Assembly: GCA_009823505.1 (NCBI GenBank)
Contig: VZQC01008856.1
Coordinates: 1,254,038 to 1,318,037 of the forward strand
Reading direction: 5' to 3'
Origin: Rhizomys pruinosus
Lineage: Eukaryota; Chordata; Mammalia; Rodentia; Spalacidae
DNA length: 64,000 nucleotides
Positions 43,071-54,550 of this stretch are shown here, one piece after another. A program made the position numbers and the translations under genes. Every line of letters starts with the position of its first letter. Within the stretch, counting starts at the first letter, position 1. The notes below the pieces were generated by a model. It was given only the letters and a program-made list of their open reading frames with translations. It was not told the DNA's origin and did not search any database.

Positions 43071-43238
43071 AGCCGGGCGTGGTGGCGCATGCCTTTAATC
43101 CTAGCACTTGGGAGGCAGAGGCAGGTGGATCTTTGTGAGTTCAAGGCCAGCCTGGTCTACAGAGTGAGTTCCAGGACAGCTGGACTACAGGGAGACCCTG
43201 TCTCAAAAAGACCAAAAAATAAAAAATAAATAAAATTA
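43071..43238 (+). repeat. B1 SINE
   Basis: agccgggcgtggtggcgcat through gaccctgtctcaaaaagacc; close to the local consensus, so a young copy. Confidence 0.95.
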
Positions 43239-43711
43239 AAAAGACTCTACAAAACAGTGCATGAGCCATCCAAGGAGCCACATTGGATGGCTTCCGCACC
43301 AAACCAGTCACAGACGCTCAACTGGGATCCATGATGGACACCAGGTTCAGAGGCTGAGGAACCCCCTAAAGGAAAAACAGCAACCTCGCTGCAGTGAGCA
43401 ATGTGGAAACAGCATGGCCTGTTAGTACATTCTTCCATGAAGAACGCTGCGTTTTTACTTCTCAGAGGGGGACAACTGGACAAGGCATCATTCAATAAAT
43501 ATCCACTGGGGTCTTCCGTGTGCCTGAAGTTTCCCCAGGGAAACAGCTCCGTATAAACCAGGACGAAGAGTCAGCCGTCCAGGTGTCTGTGTTCTATGGG
43601 TAAGGAGAAATGGATAAGCACAGCCTGGGTGCAGGGTCCATAGAGGAAGAGTCTATTCCCACTGCACAGTCTCTGGGGCTGGAGGCATGCCCTGAACACA
43701 GTGCAGTTTGT
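43239..43711. other. unique DNA
   Basis: No gene recognised. Confidence 0.5.
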
Positions 43712-44190
43712 GTTAGGCCATTTTCCATTACTATAACATGCTATCTTTTTGCAGGGTAATTAAAAAGAAAAATTTATTTAATACACAAATTTGGTTTTGC
43801 TTTGAGGGGAGGGATCATTTGTTTGTTTTTTATGACAGGGCATCACTATGTGGTCTAGGCTGGCCTTGAACTCACACACTCCTATCTTAGCGAAGTGCTA
43901 GGACCACCACCACACCCAGCTTAGCCCAAGCAGCACAGTACCTGGCCTGGCAAGGCCTCCTTGACTATATCACCTTATGGTAGAGGCCATCATGGTAGAG
44001 TATGTGTTAAGAGAGATCCCAGGTAGAGACAGGAGCTCAAACAGTGAGGAGGGTTAGAAACAACTTTCCACCAAGTCTCCTTGTTGAAACTCCCACCACC
44101 TGGTAACAGTCCCATGCTGAGGACCACTCATCCAACACATGGGCCTCTGAAGAACATACTCAAGCCATGTCCAAACCACAGCAGGCTCCA
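43712..44190 (-). repeat. MaLR-like LTR, minus strand, with B1-like insert
   Basis: ttaggccattttccattact, gggtaattaaaaagaaaaat and the terminal catgtccaaaccacagcagg resemble reversed MaLR LTRs. A PB1/B1-like minus insert lies at 43815-43920. Confidence 0.5.
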
Positions 44191-44247
44191 TAACTTATGG
44201 CCTGTTCAGTCTATATTATCCTGTATATCAGGTGGTTAAAAGAAACG

Positions 44248-44935
44248 CATTGTGAGCCTGGGGAGATGGCTTCATCAGTAAAGTGCTGGCCACACAAGCA
44301 GTAGGGTCTGAGTTCATTTTCCCAGCACCCATGTAAAATTAAGTAATTAATTAATTAGTTAATTAATTAATAATAAATAAGCAGAGCATGGTATTGCACT
44401 TCTCTGGCCCCACCCAGTGCATAGGAGGCAGAGACAGGAAAATCCTGCGCCAGCCTAGCTGAATCTGTGACCTCCAGGGTCAGTGAGAGATGGTGTCTCA
44501 AAAACTAAGATTAGTAGCCAGGGGCGGCAATCGTAGCACTCAGGAAGCAGAAGCAGGCAGATCTCTGTGAGACTGAGTTCAGCACAGTTTACATAGTAAA
44601 TTCCAGGCCATCTGGGACTATAGGAAGTCCTTATCCAAAAAATAAAAATAATAAATAAGGTGGAAATCACTGGGCCTGGTGGCGCACGCCTTTAATCCTA
44701 GCACTCGGGAGGCAGAGGCAGGTGGATCTCTGTGAGTTCAAGGCTAGCCTGGTCAACAGAGCGAGTTCCAGGCCAGCTGAGGCTATAGGGAGACCCTGTC
44801 TCAAAAAATAAATAAGGTGGAAATCTACTGAAGATGTCCAATGTTGTCCTCTAGCCTCTGTATACACACACACATACACACACACACATGCACCTACACA
44901 AACACCTACAAGACACACACACACCTACACAAACA
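44248..44935 (+). repeat. B4 SINE with TTAA run and two nested B1
   Basis: B4 head at 44248, (TTAA)n around 44345-44370. B1 copies lie at 44514-44640 and 44669-44805, the latter with target-site duplication aataaataaggtggaaatc. The B4 tail continues into CA repeats up to 44935. Confidence 0.75.
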
Positions 44936-44965
44936 CATGTCCAAGGTACATTGTACACTACAGAC

Positions 44966-45196
44966 TTTTTTTTTAATATTTTATCTATTATTTTTCCATG
45001 CATGAGTGTATTACCTGCCTGTATGTAAGTACACCAGTGTCATACAATACCCATGAAGGTCAGAAGAAGGCATCAGATTCCCCTGGAACTGGAGTTACAG
45101 ACTGTTGTTAGCTGCCATGTGAGTGCTGGGAACTGAACCTGGGTCCTCTGCAAGAGCAGCCAGTGCTCTTAACCACTGAGCCATCTCTCCAGCCCA
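44966..45196 (-). repeat. B2 SINE, minus strand
   Basis: ttttttttaatattttatct to gagccatctctccagccc. Confidence 0.9.
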
Positions 45197-45721
45197 TACA
45201 TTGAGTGAGGACTTTTCAAAAAAGCAGACATAAAGATCTTATAGGAGCTAAGCAGGACCACATTTTACTGGCCTCCTAACAACCTCTGCACACCATGCAA
45301 TTAAGCTTTTGAACCACAGGCATGTATGTATACAGTGTGTGTGCATACACACCTGACTTGTATCAAGTGAATTCTTATTTCCTCTATAATAACATGTGTT
45401 CTCCCCAGGGATTTTCTGCCACACCAACCCTAGTTTCTTCACACCTGGCATGGATTGTGTTTTGACCTCCTCTTCATAAAACAAGACGATCCGGAGGCTG
45501 AATAGAGTCCCGGGGAAATCCAGGTCTGATACCTAGAACCCTTGGCTGCTGTTTACATGGGAAAGGGGACTTTGCAAAGTTTATCAAAATCTCAAGGAGC
45601 TTAGGGTGGTAAGTTAACCTGGGAGTATCTGGGTAGATAACAAGTTCTCATGTAGGATATAAAACAAACTCCATGTGGAATATTAAAAGGAAGTAGAGGG
45701 ATCCTTAAGAGCAGACTCTGG
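45197..45721. other. unique DNA
   Basis: No gene recognised. Confidence 0.5.
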
Positions 45722-45894
45722 CCGGGTGTGGTGGCGCACGACTTTAATCCTAGCACTTGGGAGGCAGAGGCAGGCGGATCTTTGAGAGTTCAAGGCCAGC
45801 CTGGTCTACATAGCGAGTTCCAGGACAGCCAGAGCTACAGGGAGACCCTGTCTCAAAAAGACAAAAAAAAAAACAACAACAACAAAAAAAAAAA
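45722..45894 (+). repeat. B1 SINE
   Basis: gccgggtgtggtggcgcacg through poly-A with ACA units. Its last 11 A are the first bases of the duplicated block below. Confidence 0.95.
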
Positions 45895-47344
45895 CAGACT
45901 CCGTATCAGCAAAAACAGACTGTAGTAAAGCTAAAGGTTGGGAACAGGAGTACAGGTGACCTCCACACACTGGCAAGGACAGACCAGGATTCTTCTCTAG
46001 AGTCTTTGGAGTAAACCAGAGTTGCTAAAACCTGATTGCTATCTGACAAAATTTGTTAAAGGTTTCTGAGGGTCTAGGCAATGTTTAAGCAGTAGAGCCA
46101 AGTCTCTGGGTTCCACCTAGCCACCGCCTCCCACCACAACGCTCTGGATCCAAAACTAGAAGATAATAAATTTTATGTTACCTTAGCAGCTATTCTATCT
46201 AGTTCGCTTTTAATTGCTGTGGCAAAACACTCTGACCAACACTAATTTGGGGAGGAAAAGGTTTATTTGTCTTATATCTCCCAGGTCACAATTCATCATT
46301 TAGAGAGTCCAAGGTAGGAACTCAGGGCAGGAACCTGGAGGCAGGAGCTGAAGCACAGGCCATGGAGCAAGCTTACTGGCTTGATCCCCTGGCCCATGCT
46401 CAGCCTGCTTTCTGATATAATACACAAAAACCTGCCCAAGGGTAGCACTGGGCTGGGCCTCCCATATCACTCAACAATCAAGAAAATATCCCACACACAT
46501 GGCCACAGGCCAGTCCAATGTAGGAAATTCCCCAATTGAGGCTCCCTCAACCCAGGTGTGTCAAGTTGACACTAAAACTATCCAGCACAGCCAGCAAGTT
46601 TTAAATACTTTGTCATAGCAGTTGCAGGAAACTAATATAACAATAAAATGTGTCATGGTCAATTCTGTCCTTAATTTGTGATTTTTAACAGTACTTTTAA
46701 TAGAATAACAGGTTTTCATTTAAAAGAATAAAATTCAATAAAATATTTCATGTATGCACTAAAATTTACATTTAGCAAACATGCATACTTCTCCGCATCT
46801 CATATTGTTTCATTGTTTTAAACTTGAAACATGGACAAAACTGTAGGCACTCATATGGGATGATGAGCGTGAAGCCAAGCCCCGTCTCTTTGGCACTGCC
46901 CGGCAGTTATTTATTTCCACTCTCCAGTCTAAATGCAGGGGATGGGATTCTATTGGAGCCAGTATACAAAGACACCTTGGAAATGCAGGAGATGGGTTAG
47001 CAGGTAAAAAATGTTTGCTGCCGGGCGTGGTGGTACACGCCTTTAGTCTTAGCACTTGGGAGGCAGAGGCAGGTGGATATTTGTGAGTTCAAGGCCAGCC
47101 TGGTCTACAGAGTGAGTTCCAGGACAGCTGGGACTACAGGGAGACCCTGTCTCAAAAAGACCAAAAAAAAAAATAAAAAAAAAAATGTTTGCCACAGGGC
47201 TGAATGATTCAGCAGTTAAGAGCATTGGCTGCTCTTACAGAGGAACCAGTTTCATTCCCAGCACCCACACGGCAGCTAACAACCATCCATAACTCCAGTT
47301 GCAGGGAATCCAACTCCCTCTTCCGGCTTCCATGGGTATTGCAT
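45884..47344. repeat. duplicated block, copy 1 (1461 bp)
   Basis: Matches 47346-48806 base for base at an offset of 1462, except T/C at 46308/47770 and T/C at 46622/48084. It contains a URR1-like element on - (46187-46592), unique AT-rich DNA, a B1 (47023-47185) and the first part of a B2 (47192-47344). Confidence 0.95.
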
Positions 47345-47345
47345 N
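47345..47345. other. single N at duplication junction
   Basis: The N sits exactly between the two copies, marking a contig join. Confidence 0.98.
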
Positions 47346-48806
47346 AAAAAAAAAAACAGACTCCGTATCAGCAAAAACAGACTGTAGTAAAGCTAAAGGT
47401 TGGGAACAGGAGTACAGGTGACCTCCACACACTGGCAAGGACAGACCAGGATTCTTCTCTAGAGTCTTTGGAGTAAACCAGAGTTGCTAAAACCTGATTG
47501 CTATCTGACAAAATTTGTTAAAGGTTTCTGAGGGTCTAGGCAATGTTTAAGCAGTAGAGCCAAGTCTCTGGGTTCCACCTAGCCACCGCCTCCCACCACA
47601 ACGCTCTGGATCCAAAACTAGAAGATAATAAATTTTATGTTACCTTAGCAGCTATTCTATCTAGTTCGCTTTTAATTGCTGTGGCAAAACACTCTGACCA
47701 ACACTAATTTGGGGAGGAAAAGGTTTATTTGTCTTATATCTCCCAGGTCACAATTCATCATTTAGAGAGCCCAAGGTAGGAACTCAGGGCAGGAACCTGG
47801 AGGCAGGAGCTGAAGCACAGGCCATGGAGCAAGCTTACTGGCTTGATCCCCTGGCCCATGCTCAGCCTGCTTTCTGATATAATACACAAAAACCTGCCCA
47901 AGGGTAGCACTGGGCTGGGCCTCCCATATCACTCAACAATCAAGAAAATATCCCACACACATGGCCACAGGCCAGTCCAATGTAGGAAATTCCCCAATTG
48001 AGGCTCCCTCAACCCAGGTGTGTCAAGTTGACACTAAAACTATCCAGCACAGCCAGCAAGTTTTAAATACTTTGTCATAGCAGCTGCAGGAAACTAATAT
48101 AACAATAAAATGTGTCATGGTCAATTCTGTCCTTAATTTGTGATTTTTAACAGTACTTTTAATAGAATAACAGGTTTTCATTTAAAAGAATAAAATTCAA
48201 TAAAATATTTCATGTATGCACTAAAATTTACATTTAGCAAACATGCATACTTCTCCGCATCTCATATTGTTTCATTGTTTTAAACTTGAAACATGGACAA
48301 AACTGTAGGCACTCATATGGGATGATGAGCGTGAAGCCAAGCCCCGTCTCTTTGGCACTGCCCGGCAGTTATTTATTTCCACTCTCCAGTCTAAATGCAG
48401 GGGATGGGATTCTATTGGAGCCAGTATACAAAGACACCTTGGAAATGCAGGAGATGGGTTAGCAGGTAAAAAATGTTTGCTGCCGGGCGTGGTGGTACAC
48501 GCCTTTAGTCTTAGCACTTGGGAGGCAGAGGCAGGTGGATATTTGTGAGTTCAAGGCCAGCCTGGTCTACAGAGTGAGTTCCAGGACAGCTGGGACTACA
48601 GGGAGACCCTGTCTCAAAAAGACCAAAAAAAAAAATAAAAAAAAAAATGTTTGCCACAGGGCTGAATGATTCAGCAGTTAAGAGCATTGGCTGCTCTTAC
48701 AGAGGAACCAGTTTCATTCCCAGCACCCACACGGCAGCTAACAACCATCCATAACTCCAGTTGCAGGGAATCCAACTCCCTCTTCCGGCTTCCATGGGTA
48801 TTGCAT
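47346..48806. repeat. duplicated block, copy 2 (1461 bp)
   Basis: The second copy; unlike copy 1 its B2 continues to a normal end at about 48870. Its sub-elements are URR1-like 47649-48054, B1 48485-48647 and B2 48654-48870. Confidence 0.95.
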
Positions 48807-48881
48807 GACACAAGTACACATACTTATAGGCAGACAATATAATCATACACATCAAAGTAAATAAAAATTTTTTGGTCTTTG

Positions 48882-49288
48882 TCCTAATTTGTCTTCCATT
48901 GCTGTGACAAAACACTCCGACCAACATCAACTTGGGGAGGAAAGGGTTTATTCAGCTTACAACTCCTGGGTCACAGTTCATCATTTAGGGAGCCCAAGGT
49001 AGGAACTCAGGGCAGGAACCTGGAGGCAGGAGCTGAAGCACAAGCCATGGAGGAATGCTATTCACTGGCTTGCTCTCCTGGCTCATGCCCAGCCCACCTT
49101 CTTATACAGTACACAACAACCTGCCCAGGGTGGCACTACTCATTGTGGGCTGGGCCCTCCCACACTGCTTGACCATCAAGACAATACTCCACAGATGTGG
49201 CCACAGGCCAATCCAATGGAGCCAATTCCACAGTTGAGGCTCCCTCAACCCAGGTGTATCAAGTTGACACTAAAGCTATCCAGCACAG
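48882..49288 (-). repeat. URR1-like element, minus strand
   Basis: cattgctgtgacaaaacact, acttggggaggaaagggttt and the terminal gtgtatcaagttgacactaa. It is a distinct, older paralogue of the copies at 46187 and 47649. Confidence 0.65.
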
Positions 49289-49608
49289 TCTTTTTGAGAG
49301 AGGGTCTCCCTTTAGTCCAAGCTGTCCTGGAACTCACTATGTAGACTAGGCTGGCCTTGAACTCACAGAGATCCACCTGCCTCTGCCTCCCGAGTGCTGG
49401 GATTAAAGGTGTGCACCAGCACACCTGGCAAATAAAATATTTTTTAAATGTTTGTCTGCCAGGCATGGTGGTGCATGCCTTTAATTCCAGCACTCAGGAG
49501 GCAGAAGCAGGTGGATCTCTGTGAGTTCAAGGCCAGCCTGGTCTACATAGCAAGCTCCAGGCCAGCTGGGACTAAAGGGAAGGTCCTGTCTCAAAAATAC
49601 CAAAAAAA
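49289..49608. repeat. inverted B1 pair: minus 49289-49432, plus 49457-49608
   Basis: The two B1 copies face each other across a 24-base spacer with their heads inward. Confidence 0.9.
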
Positions 49609-49614
49609 AAAAAG

Positions 49615-49874
49615 TTTGTCATGACTTGGGTTTGATTCCCAGAACCACTTGGAAAGTGGATGTAGTGGAACGAATCTGTAATCCCAACACTCAAATAACA
49701 AGGTGGGAGGTGGAGAGACCTGCCAGGAAGCTTTCAGGCCATCCTGCCTAGAGTACACAGTATGCATTGGTGGACTCCATGAGAGAGACCTTGCCTCAAA
49801 AGAAAAGGTGGGAAGGTGAGAACTAACTCCCCAATGTTATCCTCTGACCTCCTTGGTATGTGGTCACCTGCACA

Positions 49875-49909
<35 letters not shown>

Positions 49910-49912
49910 ATA
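49615..49912 (+). repeat. B4 SINE with (AAAT)n
   Basis: gacttgggtttgattcccag, a degraded B1-like half, a ctgacctccttggtatgtgg tail, and about 10 AAAT units. Confidence 0.7.
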
Positions 49913-49925
49913 TTATTTTAAAGGC

Positions 49926-50322
49926 CTTAATTTTATTTACTTATGAATGTACATGCACAGGGGAGGAGGTGTGCCCTCAGTGGCCAGAACAGAGTATCAG
50001 ATTCCCTGCAGCTAGAGTTCCAAATGGCTGTGAGCCACCCAATAAAGTGGCATGTGTCCTTAGCCACTGTGCCATCTTCTCCTGTCCCAACAAATACATT
50101 TTTCAATTTCTAAAAATTAATTGATTTTTATTTTATGTGTCTGAGTATTTAACCTGCATGTATGTAACTGCACCTATGTTGTGCAATGGCTGTAGGGGCC
50201 AAAAGAGGGTGTCAGATTGCCTGGAACTGGAGTTATGGACAGTTGTTAGCTCCCAGGAACAGAACCTGGGTCCTCTGCAAGAGCAGCCAGTGCTCTTAAC
50301 TGCTATGCCATCTCTCCAGCCG
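49926..50322 (-). repeat. B3 (49926-50088) and B2 (50112-50322), minus strand
   Basis: Both run from a T-rich tail complement to the ccatctctccagcc type head. Confidence 0.85.
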
Positions 50323-51367
50323 CCCAGACAATAGACAGTCAGTGCTTGAACAGTCTCAACTGGTATAGAACTTGCCTTCCACATGAATGTAAGCAACCCA
50401 TCCCGGCAGCCATCCTAGGGGTCTGGCTTTACAAATGGACATCTCCGCACTTACTTCCGTGTTTACCAAAGGAGACATCATTTCAAATGTGCTAATTCAA
50501 AGCTTCTGTATACCTTAGAAGAATTCAACAGTAACAAAACGTGTTTTGGATGTAAACAACTGATGTCACTCAGAGACACTGTTCAGAATCGAGGTGTGGG
50601 GTAGTTAATAAAAAGCAGGCCAGCTTTTAGTGGGCTCTACTATTGTTTTGACACTTCCTCTGGGTACTGCCTGTTCTCTTTGTTAGCACGTGGAACGGAC
50701 AGCTCCCATGCCTGCTCCTGCACAGTTCTAGTTTCTTACTGTCCAGGAAGAAGGAAGGGCGTTCTCTTGGCTCGAAGCTAAGCTTTCCTCTGGCCCTCAG
50801 TTTCCAGGAGAACATCCAGGGCAGTGCCGGAACTCTGGGGGCCAGGCTATGAGAACCTGTGGGCAGAGAACCAGGGAAAGAGGGAATTCCATCAGAGCTC
50901 CCTATCAAGCGCATCTTGAGCAGGAACAGCATGGGATCTTTCCTTTCTCTGCCCAGCACAGGGCGGCTTGCAAGGGATCCACAGGAAGGATCAGCTGAGA
51001 CCAACCAGCAGATAGCACAGTTGCCTGTGCAGCCCCTTTTCCTGGGGTACCCCAGCCTGCTGAGCCCAAGCTCCCTGACACCCTGCCAAGCCTGAGGGAT
51101 CAGGCTTCAGCAAGCAGCTCCTGTCACCAGCCTCATGGCTGTGACTGCCACTACATCTAGGTGTCCACAGGAAGCAGGGACAAAGGGAATAGTGAGCAAG
51201 CTGTCCTGCCCGGCATCGCCACCAGCTTTCTCCCCTCTCTGAGGCTCACAGCAACACGTGCAGGCTCCCCAGTGCCCCTGGCTGCACATGGCCTCTCAGG
51301 TTAAGAATACAAAGAGCCTGGTAGTCAAAAGATCAGGACACAAAGCCAGCTGCCCAGCCACTCTCAG
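50323..51367. other. unique DNA
   Basis: No gene recognised. 50440-50620 is AT-rich and repeat-free with enhancer-like composition. Confidence 0.5.
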
Positions 51368-51918
51368 TGTAAGACCCGAATCTAGCCTTACCCTTGAGAG
51401 ACCCCTGAGTGAGAGATGTGGAGACAAGTCTCGCTGCAAAAGCAAGAGGTTTATTACTCCGGTGCACGGGGGTTAGCCTGTACAACGGGGAGAGGCAAAC
51501 CTCGAGCAACTTCTGCATACAAGTTTTATACACTTAGAGCAGGGCAGGAATCGAACCCTGGTCTCCTGCATGACAGGCGGGGATACACAGCATGCCTGGG
51601 TCTGCAGGTGGTTTGGGTAACTTCTAGCCTTATTGGATAATAGCAGAGTTACAGCTCATGGTTAGGTCAGCCCACCTGCCCCCACATACCAAAGGTTATC
51701 TTTAGACACAGTCTTGGGACAGGAATGAGAAAATGTTAAGTCAGTCCACCTGTCCTCACATACCAATAGTTATCTTTAACAAGTTTAAGTTAGCTGTTCT
51801 TGAGGCCTTGAGCAACTGTCTTTGAGCAATCGACCTTTTCCCTGAATTGGGCAGGTTCCAGTAATTGCTTAAAATGGAGGCTATGCTCAAAATGGAGTCA
51901 GTGTGGGCCTCTCTTACA
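51368..51918 (-). mobile_element. intact solo LTR of a class I ERV
   Basis: On - the 551-bp element starts TGTAAGAG and ends TCTTACA, with inverted termini TGTAAG/CTTACA, and is flanked by a 4-bp duplication tcag (51364-51367 and 51919-51922). TATAAAA reads at 51530-51524 and AATAAA at 51455-51450, about 70 bases downstream, giving a normal U3-R-U5 layout. U3 carries a 44-45 bp imperfect direct repeat (51661-51705 and 51735-51778). A tRNA-Asp-like segment lies just upstream of the TATA box. No internal retroviral sequence adjoins it, so it is a recombined solo LTR. Confidence 0.85.
51537..51586 (-). other. tRNA-Asp(GUC)-like segment within the LTR
   Basis: On - the 50 bases closely follow mammalian tRNA-Asp from the end of the D arm to the 3' acceptor strand. 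GTATCCCCGCCTGTCA includes the anticodon stem and a GTC loop, and a perfect Pol III box B GGTTCGATTCC follows (51557-51547). The acceptor 3' end and part of the T stem have drifted, and the D-arm half is missing, so this is not a functional tRNA gene. It ends about seven bases before the TATA box. The match is to the tRNA sequence as I remember it. Confidence 0.65.
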
Positions 51919-52169
51919 TCAGCAACGGTCCAGTCATAAGTGGGACCCGAACTCAGAGCCTGCCCGGCTTGCAGGAAGCATTGGCAGGCCTGACCAGCAT
52001 GCATCTTGCACACAGCCTGCCTGGGAAGGCCAGGAATTAGACAGTACTCAGCCTTCACCTCCCTCCAAGACAAAGACTTCTTGGGCACATCCAAATGGCA
52101 CCTCACAGCATCATTGTCCTGAGTCCCTTCCCAAGTCCCCCAACCCAAAAAGGTCTCAAAGCCCTTAAG
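51919..52169. other. unique DNA
   Basis: No feature recognised. Confidence 0.5.
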
Positions 52170-52492
52170 CTTTAGCCTATTATTTACATCTATTTGTCTG
52201 TTTGAGGGGCAGGGTACCTTGCTCAGCACACACATAGAGATCAGAGAACTACTTGCAGGAGCCAGTTCTCTCCTTCCATTACTCGGGTCCCAAGGATTGA
52301 ACTGAGGTTGTTAGACTTGGTAGCAAGCACCTTTATCAAATGAGCCATCTCAGCCAGGTTTGACTATTTTTGTTTGGTCTTAGAGACAAGGTCTCACTAT
52401 GTAGAGCAGACTGGTCTTGACCTCATAGCAATCCTCCTGCCTCATCCTTTCCTGTTCTGGGATTATAAACAAGAGCCACCATCCCAGTCCTT
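52170..52492 (-). repeat. RSINE1 (52170-52357) and PB1/B1-like (52362-52492), minus strand
   Basis: The first has ccagttctctccttccatta and ends atgagccatctcagccag. The second has gagacaaggtctcactatgt and gggattataaacaagagcc. Confidence 0.7.
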
Positions 52493-53602
52493 TACCTAAG
52501 CCTTTTTGGAGATATACAGATTTTCAGCAATGCCCTCTGGGAAGGCATTCAAAGGCTTTAGGGAACACTCCTGGGGGACCACTTGGGCCCTAGATCCCAT
52601 TCTGGATTGTGCTGGAGTGGGAACCGATAGGATAGGATAAGGAAGGGTACGCCAGAGTGCTTCCTACCCCGTCATGCAAATCACTGGTAGCGGAGATAAA
52701 TGATCCTGCAGGAGGCAGGCAGAGTTCCCAGCGGGAGCCATTTGTCATTTCCACTCCCCAGGAGGAAGCCGTAGAGCTAGTCCCCGCCTCTGCCATCTCT
52801 CCAGGTAGCTCCACGGGGGCACAGGTGCCAAGACAAACAAAGGCAGCTCCCTGCCCCCACCCCCTCCAGTCTAGGGAGGAGCCACCTGGGCCGGTGCCAC
52901 CCTGGATGTGGGTGGTCCAGGCTGAGCAGAGGACGGCACCTCTCGGAGGGACACCAGGCAATGGCCCTTTGTCTCCGGGATGACGATGGTGAAACCACAA
53001 ACCTCTTTCTTTCCACTGTGGGCTCCCCGGCTAATTGACAAGTGCGTGTGTCCTGTGTCCCTGCAGCTGAGATTTCCATGATGTCAGCAGAGCCCCACAG
53101 TGCCTGGGATTCACCCAGCATGCCTGGCACGGAGTAGAAAAATGTCATCCAGGGTATACTCCAGTGGGAATTTACATTATGCTTATCCCCCTCTGGCTGC
53201 TGGAGAAACAGCTGATGAAGAAGTAGACGAATCCATGGATCCATGGATCCTGGAGACAGTCCCAACCGTCCCCCCATCTCCTATTTGGGGTTCCTCATCT
53301 TAAGAGCAGAGAATGGAGAATATCACATTGGACAGGACTCAAGTGTTAGGTCAGGCAGTGATAATATATAAAGACAGAATGGGAGCCCTTTTCCTGTCCC
53401 CAGACTGCTCTACCTAGCCAGCTGCCTGTCAGTGCTTGACACTGATGTCCCAGCAATGTGAGGTTAGACTGGTGTGCATCTCTCAGCCTGCTCCATGGTG
53501 GGGGCCCATTAAGGATCTGCTCAATGGATGGAAAAGCAACCACAGAAAGGGCCTGTAGGATTGGAGGAGGTTGAAAGAAGACTAGTATAAGAGAGATGAG
53601 AG
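52493..53602. other. unique DNA, possibly regulatory
   Basis: No coding sequence recognised. It contains an octamer ATGCAAAT (52674-52681), a RUNX-like aaccacaaa (52993-53001), and an 18-bp palindrome at 53231-53248. Confidence 0.45.
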
Positions 53603-53745
53603 GCCAGGCATGGTGGTGCATGTCTTTAATCCTAGCACTTGGGAGGCAGAAGCAGGAGAATCTCTGTGAGTTCAAGGCCAGCCTGGTCTACATAGAGAGC
53701 TCCACACCACCTGGAACTAAAAGGGAGACCCTTTCTCAAAAAGAC

Positions 53746-53800
<55 letters not shown>
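53603..53800 (+). repeat. B1 SINE with (GA)n tail
   Basis: ggccaggcatggtggtgcat through ctttctcaaaaagacgagag; the GA array is at about 53750-53798. Confidence 0.9.
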
Positions 53801-53801
<1 letters not shown>

Positions 53802-53849
53802 AAAGGGACCCCCGACCTTAGGGCTGAAAGTAAAAAAAAAAAAATTCAA

Positions 53850-53999
53850 CTCAGGGAGTTAAGGCACTTACCACTGAAGCCCAATGAACTGAGTTTGGTT
53901 CCCAGGATCCACTTAGTGGAAGGAGAGAATTGACCCCCCCCCCAAATTGTCCTCTGACATCTTCCCCAGTTTGTGGCACAAATACACACTGATAGTAAA
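53850..53999 (+). repeat. RSINE1-type SINE
   Basis: gttcccaggatccacttagt, ggaaggagagaattgacc and tgtcctctgacatcttccc. Confidence 0.7.
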
Positions 54000-54021
54000 T
54001 TTTTTTTAATGTTTTCAATTT

Positions 54022-54423
54022 TTTTTTATTTTATTTATTTATTTATTTCTGTATGTGTAGGAATGCACTGTCTGCATGCAGGTTTGTGCACCCGTGTCGT
54101 GCAATGCCTCAGAGGTCAGAAGAGGGTCTCGGATTCCCCTGGAACTGGAGTTCTCCTGGAATTGGAGTTTCAGGCGGTTCTCAGCCGCCATGTGGGTGCT
54201 GGGGATTGAACCCGGGTCCTCTGCAAGAACAGTCGGCACTCTTAACTGCTAGGCCATCTCTCCAGCCCCAATTTTTTTTTTTTTTTTTGCCTTTTGAAAC
54301 AGGGTCTCCCTGTAGCCCCAGCTGGCCTGGAACTCACTCTGTAGATCAGGCTGGCCTTGAACTCATAGAGATCCACCTGCCTCTGCCTCACAAGTGCTAG
54401 GATTATGTGCCACCACACCCGGC
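54022..54423 (-). repeat. B2 (54022-54268) and B1 (54270-54423), minus, within one target-site duplication
   Basis: The pair is flanked by aatgttttcaatttt (54008-54022 and about 54425-54439). Both are close to the local consensus. Confidence 0.9.
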
Positions 54424-54550
54424 AAATGTTTTCAATTTTAAAAAATGAGCTGCTGTGATGGAACACAGCGGCAGGATATGCTGAAGAAGTGGAGACTTGA
54501 GGACTGTGAGTTTAAGACCAGCCTGGGCTACATATTTATGTGCTACATAT

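Noticed and set aside
45884..48806. Genuine recent segmental duplication
   Set aside because: The junction is exactly one N and copy 1 is cut in the middle of a SINE at that N, so an assembly artefact is the simpler reading; the same logic applies to 61175-63093.
52590..53303. Host exon in overlapping 108-166 codon frames
   Set aside because: Frames overlap on both strands, none has a recognisable domain, and the composition fits GC-richer non-coding DNA.
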